A DNA stretch of 64,000 nucleotides from Heterobasidion occidentale (Eukaryota > Basidiomycota > Agaricomycetes > Russulales > Bondarzewiaceae). Of the stretch, positions 1 through 11,001 are shown piece after piece. The first letter of the stretch is position 1. Each line of letters begins with the position of its first letter. Location of the stretch: contig JBCAQO010000002.1 of NCBI GenBank assembly GCA_039111635.1, forward strand, positions 496,001-560,000, in the 5' to 3' direction. Position numbers and translations under genes: made by a program. The notes under the pieces were generated by a model. That model searched no databases. It was not told the origin of the DNA and saw only the letters and a program-made list of their open reading frames with translations.

Positions 1-160
1 GATGCTGGCTGAGCACTGAGAAGCAGGGCTCGGTTGCCGCCCTTGAATGAGGAGATGGCATCCTGTGTTTGAAGGGAATAGACCTCCGCGGCTGCCCAAA
101 CGGAGAAGTGCACATATGGAATAAGTGCGGTGTTGAGTTCATCTCTGGAAGCACAGGCTA

Positions 161-2690
161 ATGGGCCAAATGACGCGCAACATTAAATGTCGCACAGACC
201 TTGTCCAACTCTCTAGGGTGACTGGAAAGGAAAGATCGACGACGTCGCTCCCTTCTTCATCTAGGGATACGGCGAGTCCGTCGAGCGCCTCCTTCACCTG
301 TGGCAGACCTGCAAGCAACGAATCAGCCTGCCTATCAGATAGCTCTGAAAGCCCTCCTCCAGCTCCAGGATATTACAACGTGTGCGACTCACTGATCTCG
401 CCGTTCTCGAACGCTCTAGCAAATGCTCCCACGACCGCCGCGAAGTTCTGGGAGGCTCGACCGGATTGGGTACTAGCACAGACCTGGCCGGATGCACCGA
501 TTGTCATCGCTGTGGAAAGTGAACCGGCCCGGCTGGCGTTGTGAGTGCTCTGCATGTCTAGTCTGAGCTCAAGTGGTATTGAGAACGCGCGAGGCAAAGA
601 ACGTACAGTCGTCACGGCGCCTACTATTCTTAGATCAGGTTGCTATCCGCAAAGGGTACTATCACCTTCATGCTTCTTCGAATTTTAGACGCTGACTTGC
701 TAAACGTGGAGTAGACTCTGACCTTGGACGATATGAACGCAGCTGCATCATTCCATGGGACCAGCACCAACCATTTTCCCGACATGGAAAAGAAACCAAA
801 GGACGACAACCGATCTTGGCCTACATGGACGACGTGGCCTGAGCAAGGCAAAGACGCAATTGCCTCTGCAATCAACGAGTTGTTCTGGTCTTCAGCCAGC
901 GAGGCTATCAACACCATCCTATCACTGTCCCTTGACGTTGGAAGATGTTCGAAAATAAATCTTTCGGCGCTCTCCAAAAACAATGTGACCAGCCAACCAC
1001 CAAGTTCGGAGCCGTTCAATCCGCCAGAAGATGAAAAGGCGTTCCGGCACATTGCTCTCTGCTTGCTACAAACTATAGGTATGCAAGCACTTCCTGTTTG
1101 CAAACGTAGACAGAGTGTCAAATTTGAGACAGGGCTGTTCGATTGTTCTGTCCTGCTGGAGCACCGTGGGGATACACTAGGAACCGGGGTTGATGCGCTG
1201 GACTGGATGTTTAGCCATCCCAAATTGCGATTTGCGACTCGTAGCACGCTGCACTGGGGAAATGCACACGGATCCATCATTTATGGTCCGCTACGATTCG
1301 AGACGGGGGTTAAAACGGAGGACAGTCTGTAAGCGTTATTATGACTAGATCAAAGGCGGCGCACCTTCTGACTCGGAACACCAGTGTCGATGGCGTTCTT
1401 ATAACATGTCTTTTCAACCCGCGTGGAAAACGTCCGGCATTGCGTATTGTTCCCCTCACGTCCGGAAGAGACCTCGGTTCGTATCGCCTCGATTCTACAG
1501 ACTTGCGCAATATCCCTTCTGGGAGAGAGTGTCGAATCCCGACCCTTTCGCCGTTTGCCTTAGTCAAGCAGGCGATTGACGGCATCTTTGTTCAGATCAA
1601 CAACAAAGATCCATGGTCCGATGCCATCCTCACCTCGTTCGTATCGTCTGTGTTGGAGTATCATCACGCTAAGAGCGTACAGCGATTGGGATACGCAAAA
1701 TTAGAGCATGTCAGACGCGAGCATGTACAAAGAATCACGCACCTCATGCGTTTCCAAGGGCAGACCGCCTACGGCACCTTCGTCGAGACCAGGATACACG
1801 CATTCATCTACCTTGTGGTCTAAAAGCCGAACATCGCGACCTGGCATTCTATATTCCACAACTGTCAGCATTTTTGCAGCGCAGTGTTGGAATCTCAATG
1901 CTTCCTTCGCCAAATAGGATGCGACTCTGCAGGGAGTGGGATTGCTGGGTCACATACGTACTTTGCGGCCCTGCCGAGCACTTCTAAAGTGCTCCGACTC
2001 GCCGACGATCAGAGCGCCGCATTGTCGCCGTGGTTTTCTGAGTACTTTGGCTCTGTAGAGCGCTCCAAAGAACACGCGACGATGCTTTCATTCCGCAGAG
2101 TTGACAGCGGTGAGAAATCTCGAGAGACTCTGCTCGACCTTCGTATGTTTGGCATCCCGGCCCTTCCAAATCGGGCGGACCCTTCGCAGACCAATGACCG
2201 GCTTGGGATCCGCGTTAGCGAGTCGGCTGATGCATGGTTCTCCCTGTCTGCGATTTCACTGTTTTTTGTGACAATGCAGAACCGACCGGAGGAGCTCAGT
2301 CGAAAACTAGTAGCCGTGTCGACGGAGAATGGGATGGGAATGCTGGCGCTTGGCTACTTCGAGTGGCTCGAAAAGGTCGCGCATTACCACCTGCTAAACT
2401 CAGTAATGCGCGGCTACCTTGCAAGCCTGAGTGCGCAAGACATCGAAGGCATCATGAAGATGGAAACTTATCAAAGTTTACTAGCCGACGCCGATGAGGC
2501 TATCGCCCGTGCAGAAGAGAAACGAGACAGCGCTTTGCTCTCATATAAGAAACACCAGAGGAAGGAGGAGGTGAAAAGATCTCGAAAGAGGCGCGATGCT
2601 TTGACATCAGTCTGGGAGCTAGAGGTGAGGGTTCCTATGCTCAGATCGAGGCGACGTGGGCAGTGGGATTGGTTTGCGACCTTGGGTTGA
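161..2690 (+). CDS. Uncharacterised multi-exon protein, 5' end uncertain
   Basis: I do not recognise a family. Five exons (161-540, 634-655, 715-1328, 1385-1814, 1869-2690) join through GT-AG introns in consistent phase and give exactly 755 codons plus stop, which supports the model. The N-terminal ~100 residues are Ser/Pro-rich and weak as coding sequence. The middle holds alternating hydrophobic segments and reads as a folded domain. The last ~80 residues form a charged Glu/Arg/Lys helix (region 2460-2610), possibly a coiled coil. No signal peptide or membrane segment is evident. The start at 161 is only the first in-frame ATG of the first open segment; further exons could lie left of the window. 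A 216-codon antisense frame at 630-1280 is open too but does not connect to neighbours by splicing. Function unknown. Confidence 0.55.
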
Positions 2691-3063
2691 GTACGAAGGA
2701 GGTCACTACGGATTGAGAGTTTAAAATCTTGACTTTAGTTTCCGACGAACGGACATAGAACACTATTCAATAGCCAATGCTACTTACCTGAAAAGTTGAA
2801 AAGTTGTGCCGTGCCTGTGCGAAGCGCTATCAGGTTGAATGAATGTTTGAAACAACAGGACAGAGAATACGCTGGATTTGACACTTACCGATCGTCTCTG
2901 TTCTAGGCCTTCTGCTCAAGTCGACGGTCAGCCGTCTACTGGATGACCTCTTCCCAGACGAAAATCCACAAAGGGGATGTCGACTTGGGCTCTTTTATGT
3001 CTCAAAAAGATAAATTTTCAATATCGTGACGTTGGGAGGATAGTTTGAATTGTCAGTCGTCAT

Positions 3064-3099
3064 AGCCAAAGCTGTGGAAAGAGCCAAAGCTGTGGAAAG
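3064..3099. repeat. 18-bp tandem duplication
   Basis: Two perfect adjacent copies of AGCCAAAGCTGTGGAAAG (3064-3081 and 3082-3099) lie in the 1.2-kb intergenic stretch 2691-3890, where I see no gene. It looks like a simple local duplication; no role is implied. Confidence 0.9.
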
Positions 3100-3795
3100 C
3101 TCCACAGACAAACCGGTGGATGTTCCGTGTAAAATATCTTCGACTTGCTCCAGGAGCGTAGATATATGCAACAAAACAATGACCTCTGACTGAGTTTTTC
3201 TGTTCTTGCCTCAACCATATGGCATTACAGTCTACAAGTTGTGAAGCCTGCTAGTCTCCTGGGGAAATAATCACGTTGAAGAAAGACTCACGTCGACTGC
3301 GTCAAGTGAACGCTCTAGCCTGCTTCCGGTGAATTCAAAAATCCGAAAAAGATTTCTGAGCCACATGCATCAGAGCGATTAAGTGGTGCCATGTTAAAGC
3401 CCGTCCCGGAGTAGAGCGCATTGCAGACGTCGTGGTTAAGAATGACTGGCAAGAGTATGTGCAAAATACTTCAAAATTACGCGATAGCTTCGACTCCCAC
3501 GCTCAAGCCTCTTTCGTCTGCACCCTTACGGTCTGCGATCTTGCTTCAGTCTTCGAAAAATATTTCGCGTACTCGTCTGATTGACAGGATTTCGGAGGTG
3601 CGAAATGACAAACAAAGAAAAATACAGAAACACAGACGGGATAAACAGGGATTCAAAACAACGTGGAGGAAATCCAGCAGCTGAGAACAGCTGAGCGTGC
3701 ATTGTGAGGTTCCTAATTAGAGCTGACAAGTGAATGTATAGGGATACAGATGAAAAGAGATCATAAAATGTCGTTTTAAACATGAAAGCCTTGGA

Positions 3796-3817
3796 AAACG
3801 GATGGTAAACGGATGGT
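3796..3817. repeat. 11-bp tandem duplication
   Basis: Two perfect copies of AAACGGATGGT (3796-3806, 3807-3817) lie just downstream of the stop codon of the Mto1-like gene, so in its likely 3' UTR or terminator region. Confidence 0.85.
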
Positions 3818-3890
3818 AAAAAACAAACAGAGAGAAGCAAATAGGTAGGGTCAATGAGTATAGGGTCAGGATCAAGTTGGAATGTCAGGG

Positions 3891-6800
3891 CTATCGAGCA
3901 GGTGGTGTTGATCGTGCTGTTTTTACATTTGCTTCGATGTCGGAAAGCTGGGAGATGCGCTTTTCTGCCAAGTCCTTCTGCCGCTGCAAAGATCTACAGA
4001 GTACTAAGTCGAAAGAGTCTCAAAAGCAGGTAAGGGCACGTACTTGAGTTGATTTTCCAATTCTACAACCCGCTCCTTATACCCCTGCTTCTCTCGTTTG
4101 ACCTTCTCCTCTGCAGCCCGCAAACGGGTCTCGTACTCCTTCACTCGGGCTTCCCACTTGCTGTCTGCAACAGTGGTCTTCTGATTCATCGTCGCCATCT
4201 TCTCCTCTGCAGCCGCCAGTTGGTTTTGTGCGTTGGTCAATCGGCGTTCCGCGTTGCTGGCGCGGGCGTGCAGGGCTCGGACCTCATTTGAGTCTCCAGG
4301 ACCAGGACGACGAAGGCTTGCCAATTGTGACGTTAGCTCCGAGTTTGTAGCCTGTCGACCAATTGAACAACAAGACGATGTACAATGTTTACATTTGGCT
4401 CACCTTCACAGCTTCCAACTCTCCTTCCTTGGCGCTGAGTTTCCGTCGCCAGGTTGACTTTGTCTCAGCATATGTCCTCACACTACTCTCGAACTTGTCA
4501 ATCTGTGTCCACCGACGATCGAGCTGTTTCTTCATATCGATCAGCTTCTCGGCGAATCGTGTTTCGGCTTCCTTGACCCGCTTGTCGAAGTCGAGCTGAA
4601 TTTGACTCAGCGACTTGAGACGAGTAATCAAATTATCGTGGAAGACGCTGAAATTCGTGAAGGGCTTCGTCTCAGCTTGACCACCCTTCTTCTATTGATT
4701 GTATGGAAATTAGGTGAATACGCTTTAATTGGATCAGGAGAGGCCACTTACGGGAGTCTTATCAACGCCAAGAATTTTATCCATGTATTGATAGATGGTG
4801 AGGAGAAGCGTGTTTCGTTCGGTCAACTGGTCCCTGTACTGACTTTCCGCAGTCAACAGAGAGCGCTGATCTTTCGACAGGCGCTGCTCGAGTTCGTGCA
4901 CGCGAGTGCGGAAAGCAGCCAGCTCGGACTCTGCCGCAGACAGACCTGCCTGCGTGGTGTCCAGCTTCTCCGACAGGTTCAGGCGTGCCTGCGTCTGCGC
5001 CGCGAGCTGAGATGCTAATTCCCGGTTCTCGGCATGCAGTTTATCGACGATCCCGCCTCGTTCGCGGCTCCTAGTTTCCCGCTCGTCAAGCTCCTTTCGT
5101 GCACGCGACAGCTCATCCTCGAGGCGCTCGAGATCACGCTTGAGTCGATCTACTTCCAGCTGCAACGAGAATCGGGCGGTCGTATGGCTCTCACCCAATT
5201 TCTTCGACTCGGCCTCCATGGACTGCAATGCCGACTGGAAGGCGGCCAAGTCTGTATCGCGCTGGGAAAGTAGTGACTGAGCGCGGGAAAGGTCATTGAG
5301 CGCATTTTGCAGGGCAGACTCCTTGGCCTCAAGAGTACGGCGCTCGCGCCGTAGTTCGGCATCGTGGTCGCGTTCTGATTTGGCCAAATCACCTTCGGCG
5401 CGTTCCCGCGCTTCCCGCTCCTTCCGCACCTCCTCAACGAGATCCTCTACATGGTGGGCGAGCTCCTCTTGGCGAGCTCTATGCGCCGAGATATCTTGAT
5501 TGCAGGTCTCGTACAATGCGTCATCTCTTCGAGATCGTCTTTGAGGACCGCAACTTTCTAAGGAAGAGAGCTTGATCAAGATGGGATGACAGGTTATGAT
5601 ATCCGTGCGACAATACCTCTTTGAGGGCTGCAGCTAGTGCCTCTAATCTATCTCGCTCAACAGCTTCATCCTCCCGTATCCGATCGTTCATCTTTTTCAG
5701 CTCGTCGCTGTCCTCCTCGAGTTCGTAGATTCGCTGGCCGAGCTCTTCAATCTCCCGATTCGCTGCGGCGATTTCAGCGTCTTTCTCATCTGATTCTGAT
5801 TCTAGATGGACGAGCGCCGCCTCGAATTTTTCGTGTAGGGTATTCGTGTTCGACTCCAGCTCGGATATATGCAGACGTAGCTCCTCGCATTCTGAGTCGC
5901 GCTCAGCCAGTGCCTGGAAGACGTGAGAGATACGTGAATCAAAAGCAGGGAAATTTTAGTAAGATTACTGACGTCTCGAAGCTCCTCGATCTGGTTCTTC
6001 CCTTCATCGAGCTCGCTCTTCCAACTGTCCTCTACATCATCCAATATGCTCCTGTGCTCGTTGACCAGCTCGTTGATCTCCCGTGTCTTGTACTCGAGCT
6101 CATCTTCCTTTTGCTGTAATTCGATCGTTGCCGCCGCCAGCTTGTCCCTCAGCCCGTTCAAACCTTCCTCCATCATCTCCCTTCCTTCCCTTTCTTCTAA
6201 GACCTGAGCTCTGCTTTCACTCCGCTCTAGAGACTCTATTTCCCTCCTGCGATGCAGATCCTCAAGCTCCAACCTCAACGCCTCCATCTGGTCCTGCAAA
6301 TCCTCCTTCTCGTCGTCTCTCAGAGCGACGAGGTCCGCATGCTCCTCCAATGCAGCTTTGAGTTCCTCGTTGTCCGCCGCCATTTCCTGCAACCGCCGCT
6401 TCAGTTGAGCGTCACCTGCTGGTGGTACATCCCCCCGCTCCTCCACGATGACCCTCAATCGCTCTAACTCATCCATGTTCTCTTCCAACAAACCGCGCAC
6501 GCCATCGAGTTCCTCTTCCAGCTCTGCGTTACGCTCCTCTGCATCTCTGAGGGCCGCATCGTCTGGCCCCACTGCTCGCCGCCGCCTTAAGTCTCTGATC
6601 TCTCGTTCCCGCTCCTCCAGCATTTCTTCTAGCTCCCGCTCTCGTCGCGAGCTCCCTCCGCCACCCTTTTGAAGCCTCTCCAGCTCTTTCTCCAGTTCCA
6701 GGATCAGCTTTCGAAGCTTCTTGAGCTCCATCCCGCGTTGCTGCACCTCGACTTTAAGATGGATATTCTGCTTGAGCGCCGCATCGATATGGTCAGGAGC

Positions 6801-7583
6801 CAATTGAGCAAGTCTCTCTTCGAGAAAGTGCACTTTAAGCTTGATATTGAAGTTTTCTTTCTTTAAATTGTCGATATGCTGTAAAAGATAAATTTTAGCA
6901 TCATACGTTAAATCAGGGTTTATACAAGGATGGGGCGTAAAGTACAGAAAAATTCGACGTCATGATGAGAATGTGAGCTGGAGTGGTGGAATGCTCTGAG
7001 AGCCAGCGTACTATAGCTTGCTGGGTTCGGAGTCGCGGGCTCATAACGCATCGGATTAGCACTCAGCAGTGCTCGAGCCATTGACCATAAACCTCCCAGC
7101 AGCGCTCCAGCCCACAGAGCAAGCAATCCTCCCACTCCACAGCACGCCGCAATAAACCAACACACACACCTTTTCCTGGTCTCGGAGAGTCAAGTTGACG
7201 CTCTTCGCGCCTGCGGCGCTCGTCCGAGCGCGTTTCGAGCGGCCATTCAATGGAGTAGCAGCACCTTCGTCCCACTTCTTGTCGCGCACCGCGGTGTTCA
7301 AGATATCAACCTCTGGGTCCTCTCCATCCTCGTCATGTCCTGAGAGCCCAAGTCGTCGGGCCACAGGTGTGACCTCGCTCGTGGGTCGTCGGAAGTAAGT
7401 TGGCGGCGATGGTGTAGTCAAGGGTGCTGTGGAGGGCGCGGTCGTCCCTGAAGATGTAGACGGGATCCGCAGGGATTTGGCTGGAGTGGAGAAGCCAGAT
7501 GCGAGCGAGCCTAGTGACAGATCGAGATGAGTGCCGACAGATTGCATGGACGAGTCAGCCCGCATGTTCAACGCGGACGACAT
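3891..7583 (-). CDS. mto1: Mto1/ApsB-type microtubule-organising centre protein (CM1 domain)
   Basis: This is a large coiled-coil protein that by homology recruits gamma-tubulin complexes to cytoplasmic microtubule-organising sites and spindle poles. Exons: 7583-7170, 6878-5973, 5913-5617, 5557-4752, 4691-4404, 4351-4044, 3993-3891. Joining exons 1 and 2 rebuilds the CM1 (centrosomin motif 1) signature, LRDQEK then HIDNLKKENFNIKLKVHFLE, at about residues 130-160. Some 700 residues of heptad-rich coiled coil follow. The C-terminal part, with a KPFTNFSVFHDNL block and then a charged helix before the stop, matches the Mto2-binding region of Mto1 proteins. The N-terminus is Ser/Thr/Pro-rich. The exons sum to 3122 nt, one short of a multiple of three, agreeing with an apparent missing base near 5521 (see findings). 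The start is the first ATG of the open exon; a further upstream exon is possible. Confidence 0.9.
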
Positions 7584-7850
7584 ACTGTCTTGAGCGCCCT
7601 TGGCGAGTGCGTCGGCAGTGTTCGCCTAGGAAAATGGAAGACGGTGAGTTATCGAATGCTGAACCGACGGAACAAGCTGAACACGCTGCGACGCGTGGTA
7701 GAACAGGGTCACGTGACCCATGTTTCTCTCACAGAGCAGCACACCTGTCTTCTGCGCTGGACGATATATGCGCTGGAAAAGTCTGGTCTATCTTTTGCGT
7801 GGCAATCTCGATGATGTGGCACGATGCGTTCTACTGATACAAGCCTTATG

Positions 7851-8935
7851 TCAAATAAAGCCTACGGAACTAGCTCGCCAAATCGGCCATTTTTCGAACC
7901 AGGCAACCACAGACGCGACTTTCCTAACCGTCGCGTCGCTATACCCAAGTCTCAAATCCGATCGAAGGCGCTGATCTTCTGGGAACGAAGCGCGCGGCAT
8001 AGTACGATAACATATCTCCGCTTTTGATTTGAGGTGCGGAGACGCGGTGAGCGCAAGGGGCGTCCCTGGCTCGCACGAGGCTGACACGTCTGAAAATCGA
8101 TTGAGAGCCGGAAGTCTGAGGAGGAGAAAAGGGACGCACTTTCTAGGTAAACGACGTCGCCGCGTTTGATGCCTGGCTCGCCTGCGACACCACTCCAGGC
8201 ATCGGCAACCTCTCTCCAAGCGGTCAGCTTGCAGACTGCCCCTTCCTCGTCGCCTAATATCATCCTGAACACGTCAATTTCTTTGCCAGCCTCTGGCCCC
8301 TTCCCGATCTTGATCACGTCGGGGCCATCGACCTCCAAAACGGCCATCAAGACGCAGACCTTGCGTGTTCCAGAGAACGGTTTGATCGTGGAAAGCGGAA
8401 CAAGACTGTGAAGGGAGAAATCAAAAGATGGAAAGCGCGCTATAGAACTGTCAGATGCATGGGTTTCGTTGTAGGAGTATGAATCTGTGAATTGTGTTTC
8501 GAGAGTAGTTTGATTCCGATCTTGGTGCTGCGACTGGGTGCCCCATCGTATGAAGGTCGTTCGCTCTGCAGGAAAGGTTGTCAAAGACGTCGAGCGCTCA
8601 GAGGCATCGTGAAAGGCGATTCACCATCGCATAGATTTTACAGATATATGTCGAGTGACAGCCCACTCACCGTATCTAGTGATCTCGTCCAGCAACCTAC
8701 TCGTGGGGCTCATTGGCTCATCTTCGAGCTCTAGCAAAGATTCACCATCATCATCCTTAAATACAATGTTCTGGTATATCATAGAAATGCGGCGACTAGC
8801 AGCATCCAGGACATAGGAGGAAAAACCAGGAAACTCGGACGGCGTCGGGTGTGATTGGGCATGCTGCCAGAAAAAAATCGACGATGTATCCTGAGGGGCG
8901 GGGGCGCCGAGAAAGACCTTGAAGCGTCTGCTCAT
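7851..8935 (-). CDS. Conserved protein of unknown function, possible OB-fold
   Basis: Three exons (8935-8671, 8565-8140, 8089-7851) with matching phases give 309 codons plus stop. The central region (about residues 155-230) alternates beta-like hydrophobic stretches, with VCVLMAVLEV, DVIKIGKG, IDVFRMILGDEEGAVCKL and GDVVYLE. This pattern resembles an OB-fold nucleic-acid-binding domain, but the match is by eye only. The C-terminal block (KAEICYRTMP, LRLGYSDATVRKVASVV) looks conserved. No membrane segment or signal peptide is seen. An upstream ATG at 9011 lies in another frame and does not splice cleanly into this reading, so 8935 is preferred. It is a same-strand neighbour of the Mto1-like gene, with 267 bp between its stop and that gene's start. 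Role unknown; a DNA- or RNA-binding function is inference. Confidence 0.6.
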
Positions 8936-9272
8936 ACGTGTCGTCGCCGTTCTCGTCGCCAGGCCTAGTGATTTGAGTGCACGCCTCCCCGACGTATGCC
9001 GCGAACGACAAACTGAGCGGCTCCAGACTTCGAAATTTACGCGAAATTCATCACGTGTGTCATTTTAGAGCCCTTGCCTCGGGCCCCCGCGCACGCTTGC
9101 CGGGATGGAGAGGACTGCCGACAACTCCGGACTTGAGGTTATTATATGCTCTAATACATGCCCAGTCCCCACGCATCCCAATACATGCTGCTCTGTATGC
9201 TACCCATCGACCATATGTCAAAGATCGTTATCATTATTCCCTGCACCGACTCTCAGACTCGCCGGTCACCAT

Positions 9273-11001
9273 TCATGTTTTGAGATCACTTCTAGGCGAC
9301 CGGGCTATCCACCGCTGACCACGTTCCAGATCGTCCTGAGAGCCTTCTGTCTCCATGTCGCTGGTAGGAGTCTGATGCACCGAAGAGAAAGAGATTGTCC
9401 CGCTAGGGCGTGCAGCGACGAATTCGGGAAGGCGTGTGTTGGAAAGCTAAGGGCAAACAGTCAGACATACGAGAAGGATGAAGCCTTAAGACACTGATTA
9501 CATGTGAAAAGGAGACTCACGCGTATGCTGGGACCCGTCGTTGGTGAGATGATATTAGAGAAGGTAGGAAAGTGCGAGCGCTGCGCGTCGATGTCGGCGC
9601 GACCGTTTCTGGTTATCGCATTGAGTCACGGCGGTGATAAAAAGAGAAGGTCAAGATACGCACAGGGTGACGAACAGAGAGATCACGTAGAGCTTCCCCA
9701 GAATAGCTTGGAATGTGAGGTCCCAGTAGTTCACATTCACGAGCGTGAAATAGGTGACGAGCGCCGTCACGGCGCAGGCGCATGGTGGGATGGCTGCCTC
9801 CCATGCTACAATCATCAGCCGCGTCACAACCTAAACAAGATGCACATCAAGCTACTCGTAATGCCATCGATGGGGAATGAAACATACGCGGCGAAACCGC
9901 TTTGAATATATATCCGCACGGGATCGCAGAAGGAACGTGAGTACTGCGTCCGATGCAGTGTTACAACATCATCCTGCTTTTTTAGGATCTGACAATGCTG
10001 TACTCACGAATGCCAGTTACGGCCACATCGAGAACTGTGCCGTCGAATGAGAACATATTCCCACCGAGGCGGGGTAAGACTCACAGGCTGGCAAGACTAG
10101 TGAGAGTACAACTCCAGATTGAGCACGTCAGCGTAGTCTTATGACATGCGAGGCAAGACCTACAAGGAACGTCGATCGGGATCTTGCCCACAGGCGACTG
10201 CGTCAACGGAGACACAAAGTCCAGTTTGAACACATCGACAGTTACCATGATGCTTGTTATCAGAGATGCGAGGACAGCACAGATGAGGGGAAACTGCAGT
10301 AAGTTTGCGCACGTTGTTGATGTTACTGATCAGGCGAGGAGGTCAAGGAGAAACGAGAAGATGCGGACGAACTATGATGATCCAGTTTTTTCCGAGAAGC
10401 TACGCAACTCCATTCAGTCTCATTGCTCGAGAGCCAGGGCAGGAATCACAAACCAGCCAACAGCGCCATATGAGAAAACCCTGCACTGGTGAGGCCATGA
10501 GTGCGGTCTATACGTTGATGATTCACTCGTTCACTCGAAAGTCTGAAACGAATAGAATGGAGTCATACAATTAAAGAATACGCTCGCTGTGGCCACGTTG
10601 GATTGAGGCTAGCTAGCTGGAACAACGATAAGATAGCGCAGAGGTTTCGAATCGGAAACATACCCAATTACCAAAGTTCTCGACGCACATCATCCACAGT
10701 GACCAAAAGGCCGCTCCCGTCTGGAAGCTGACCACGAAAAGGTGAGCCCGCACGCGATCCCTCGGAATCGCGCAAATGCGTCCAGATCGGAGAAAAGCGG
10801 GTTGGCTCACAAGGCGATTATTGACACGAAGCCCACGAGCGCTCTGATCCAACACGATTCTGCATCCGCCCGGCTCCAGAACTGTATCGACTGGGAGATG
10901 AGGTAGCCCGTCTCGAGAGCCTGTATGAGCGTCGCTACGACGGTAGGGCCGAGGAATCGTCCAGGGTGAGCCTGGATGGTGCTCAAGCCGAACGAAGACA
11001 T
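9273..11001 (-). CDS. DUF6534-type multipass membrane protein (paralogue A)
   Basis: This is an integral membrane protein of the family expanded in mushroom fungi and annotated as DUF6534; its function is unknown. Exon 1 (11001 to about 10821) encodes GPTVVATLIQALETGYLISQ, followed by short exons with hydrophobic segments: FQTGAAFWSLWMM, the family hallmark PVQGFLIWRCW near 10460-10490, FPLICAVLASLITSIMV, then VLTFLLRSRAD and a conserved GKLYVISLFVTL near 9670. About seven membrane spans are expected. After the last span comes a polar cytoplasmic tail ending at the TGA at 9273. The segments align exon by exon with the copy at 19885-21483, including intron positions, which supports the structure. 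All segments can be joined with GT-AG introns, so this copy looks intact. Confidence 0.8.

Noticed and set aside
630..1280. 216-codon minus-strand open frame
   Set aside because: Antisense to the plus-strand exon 715-1328, which splices cleanly to its neighbours; the minus frame has no partner exons.
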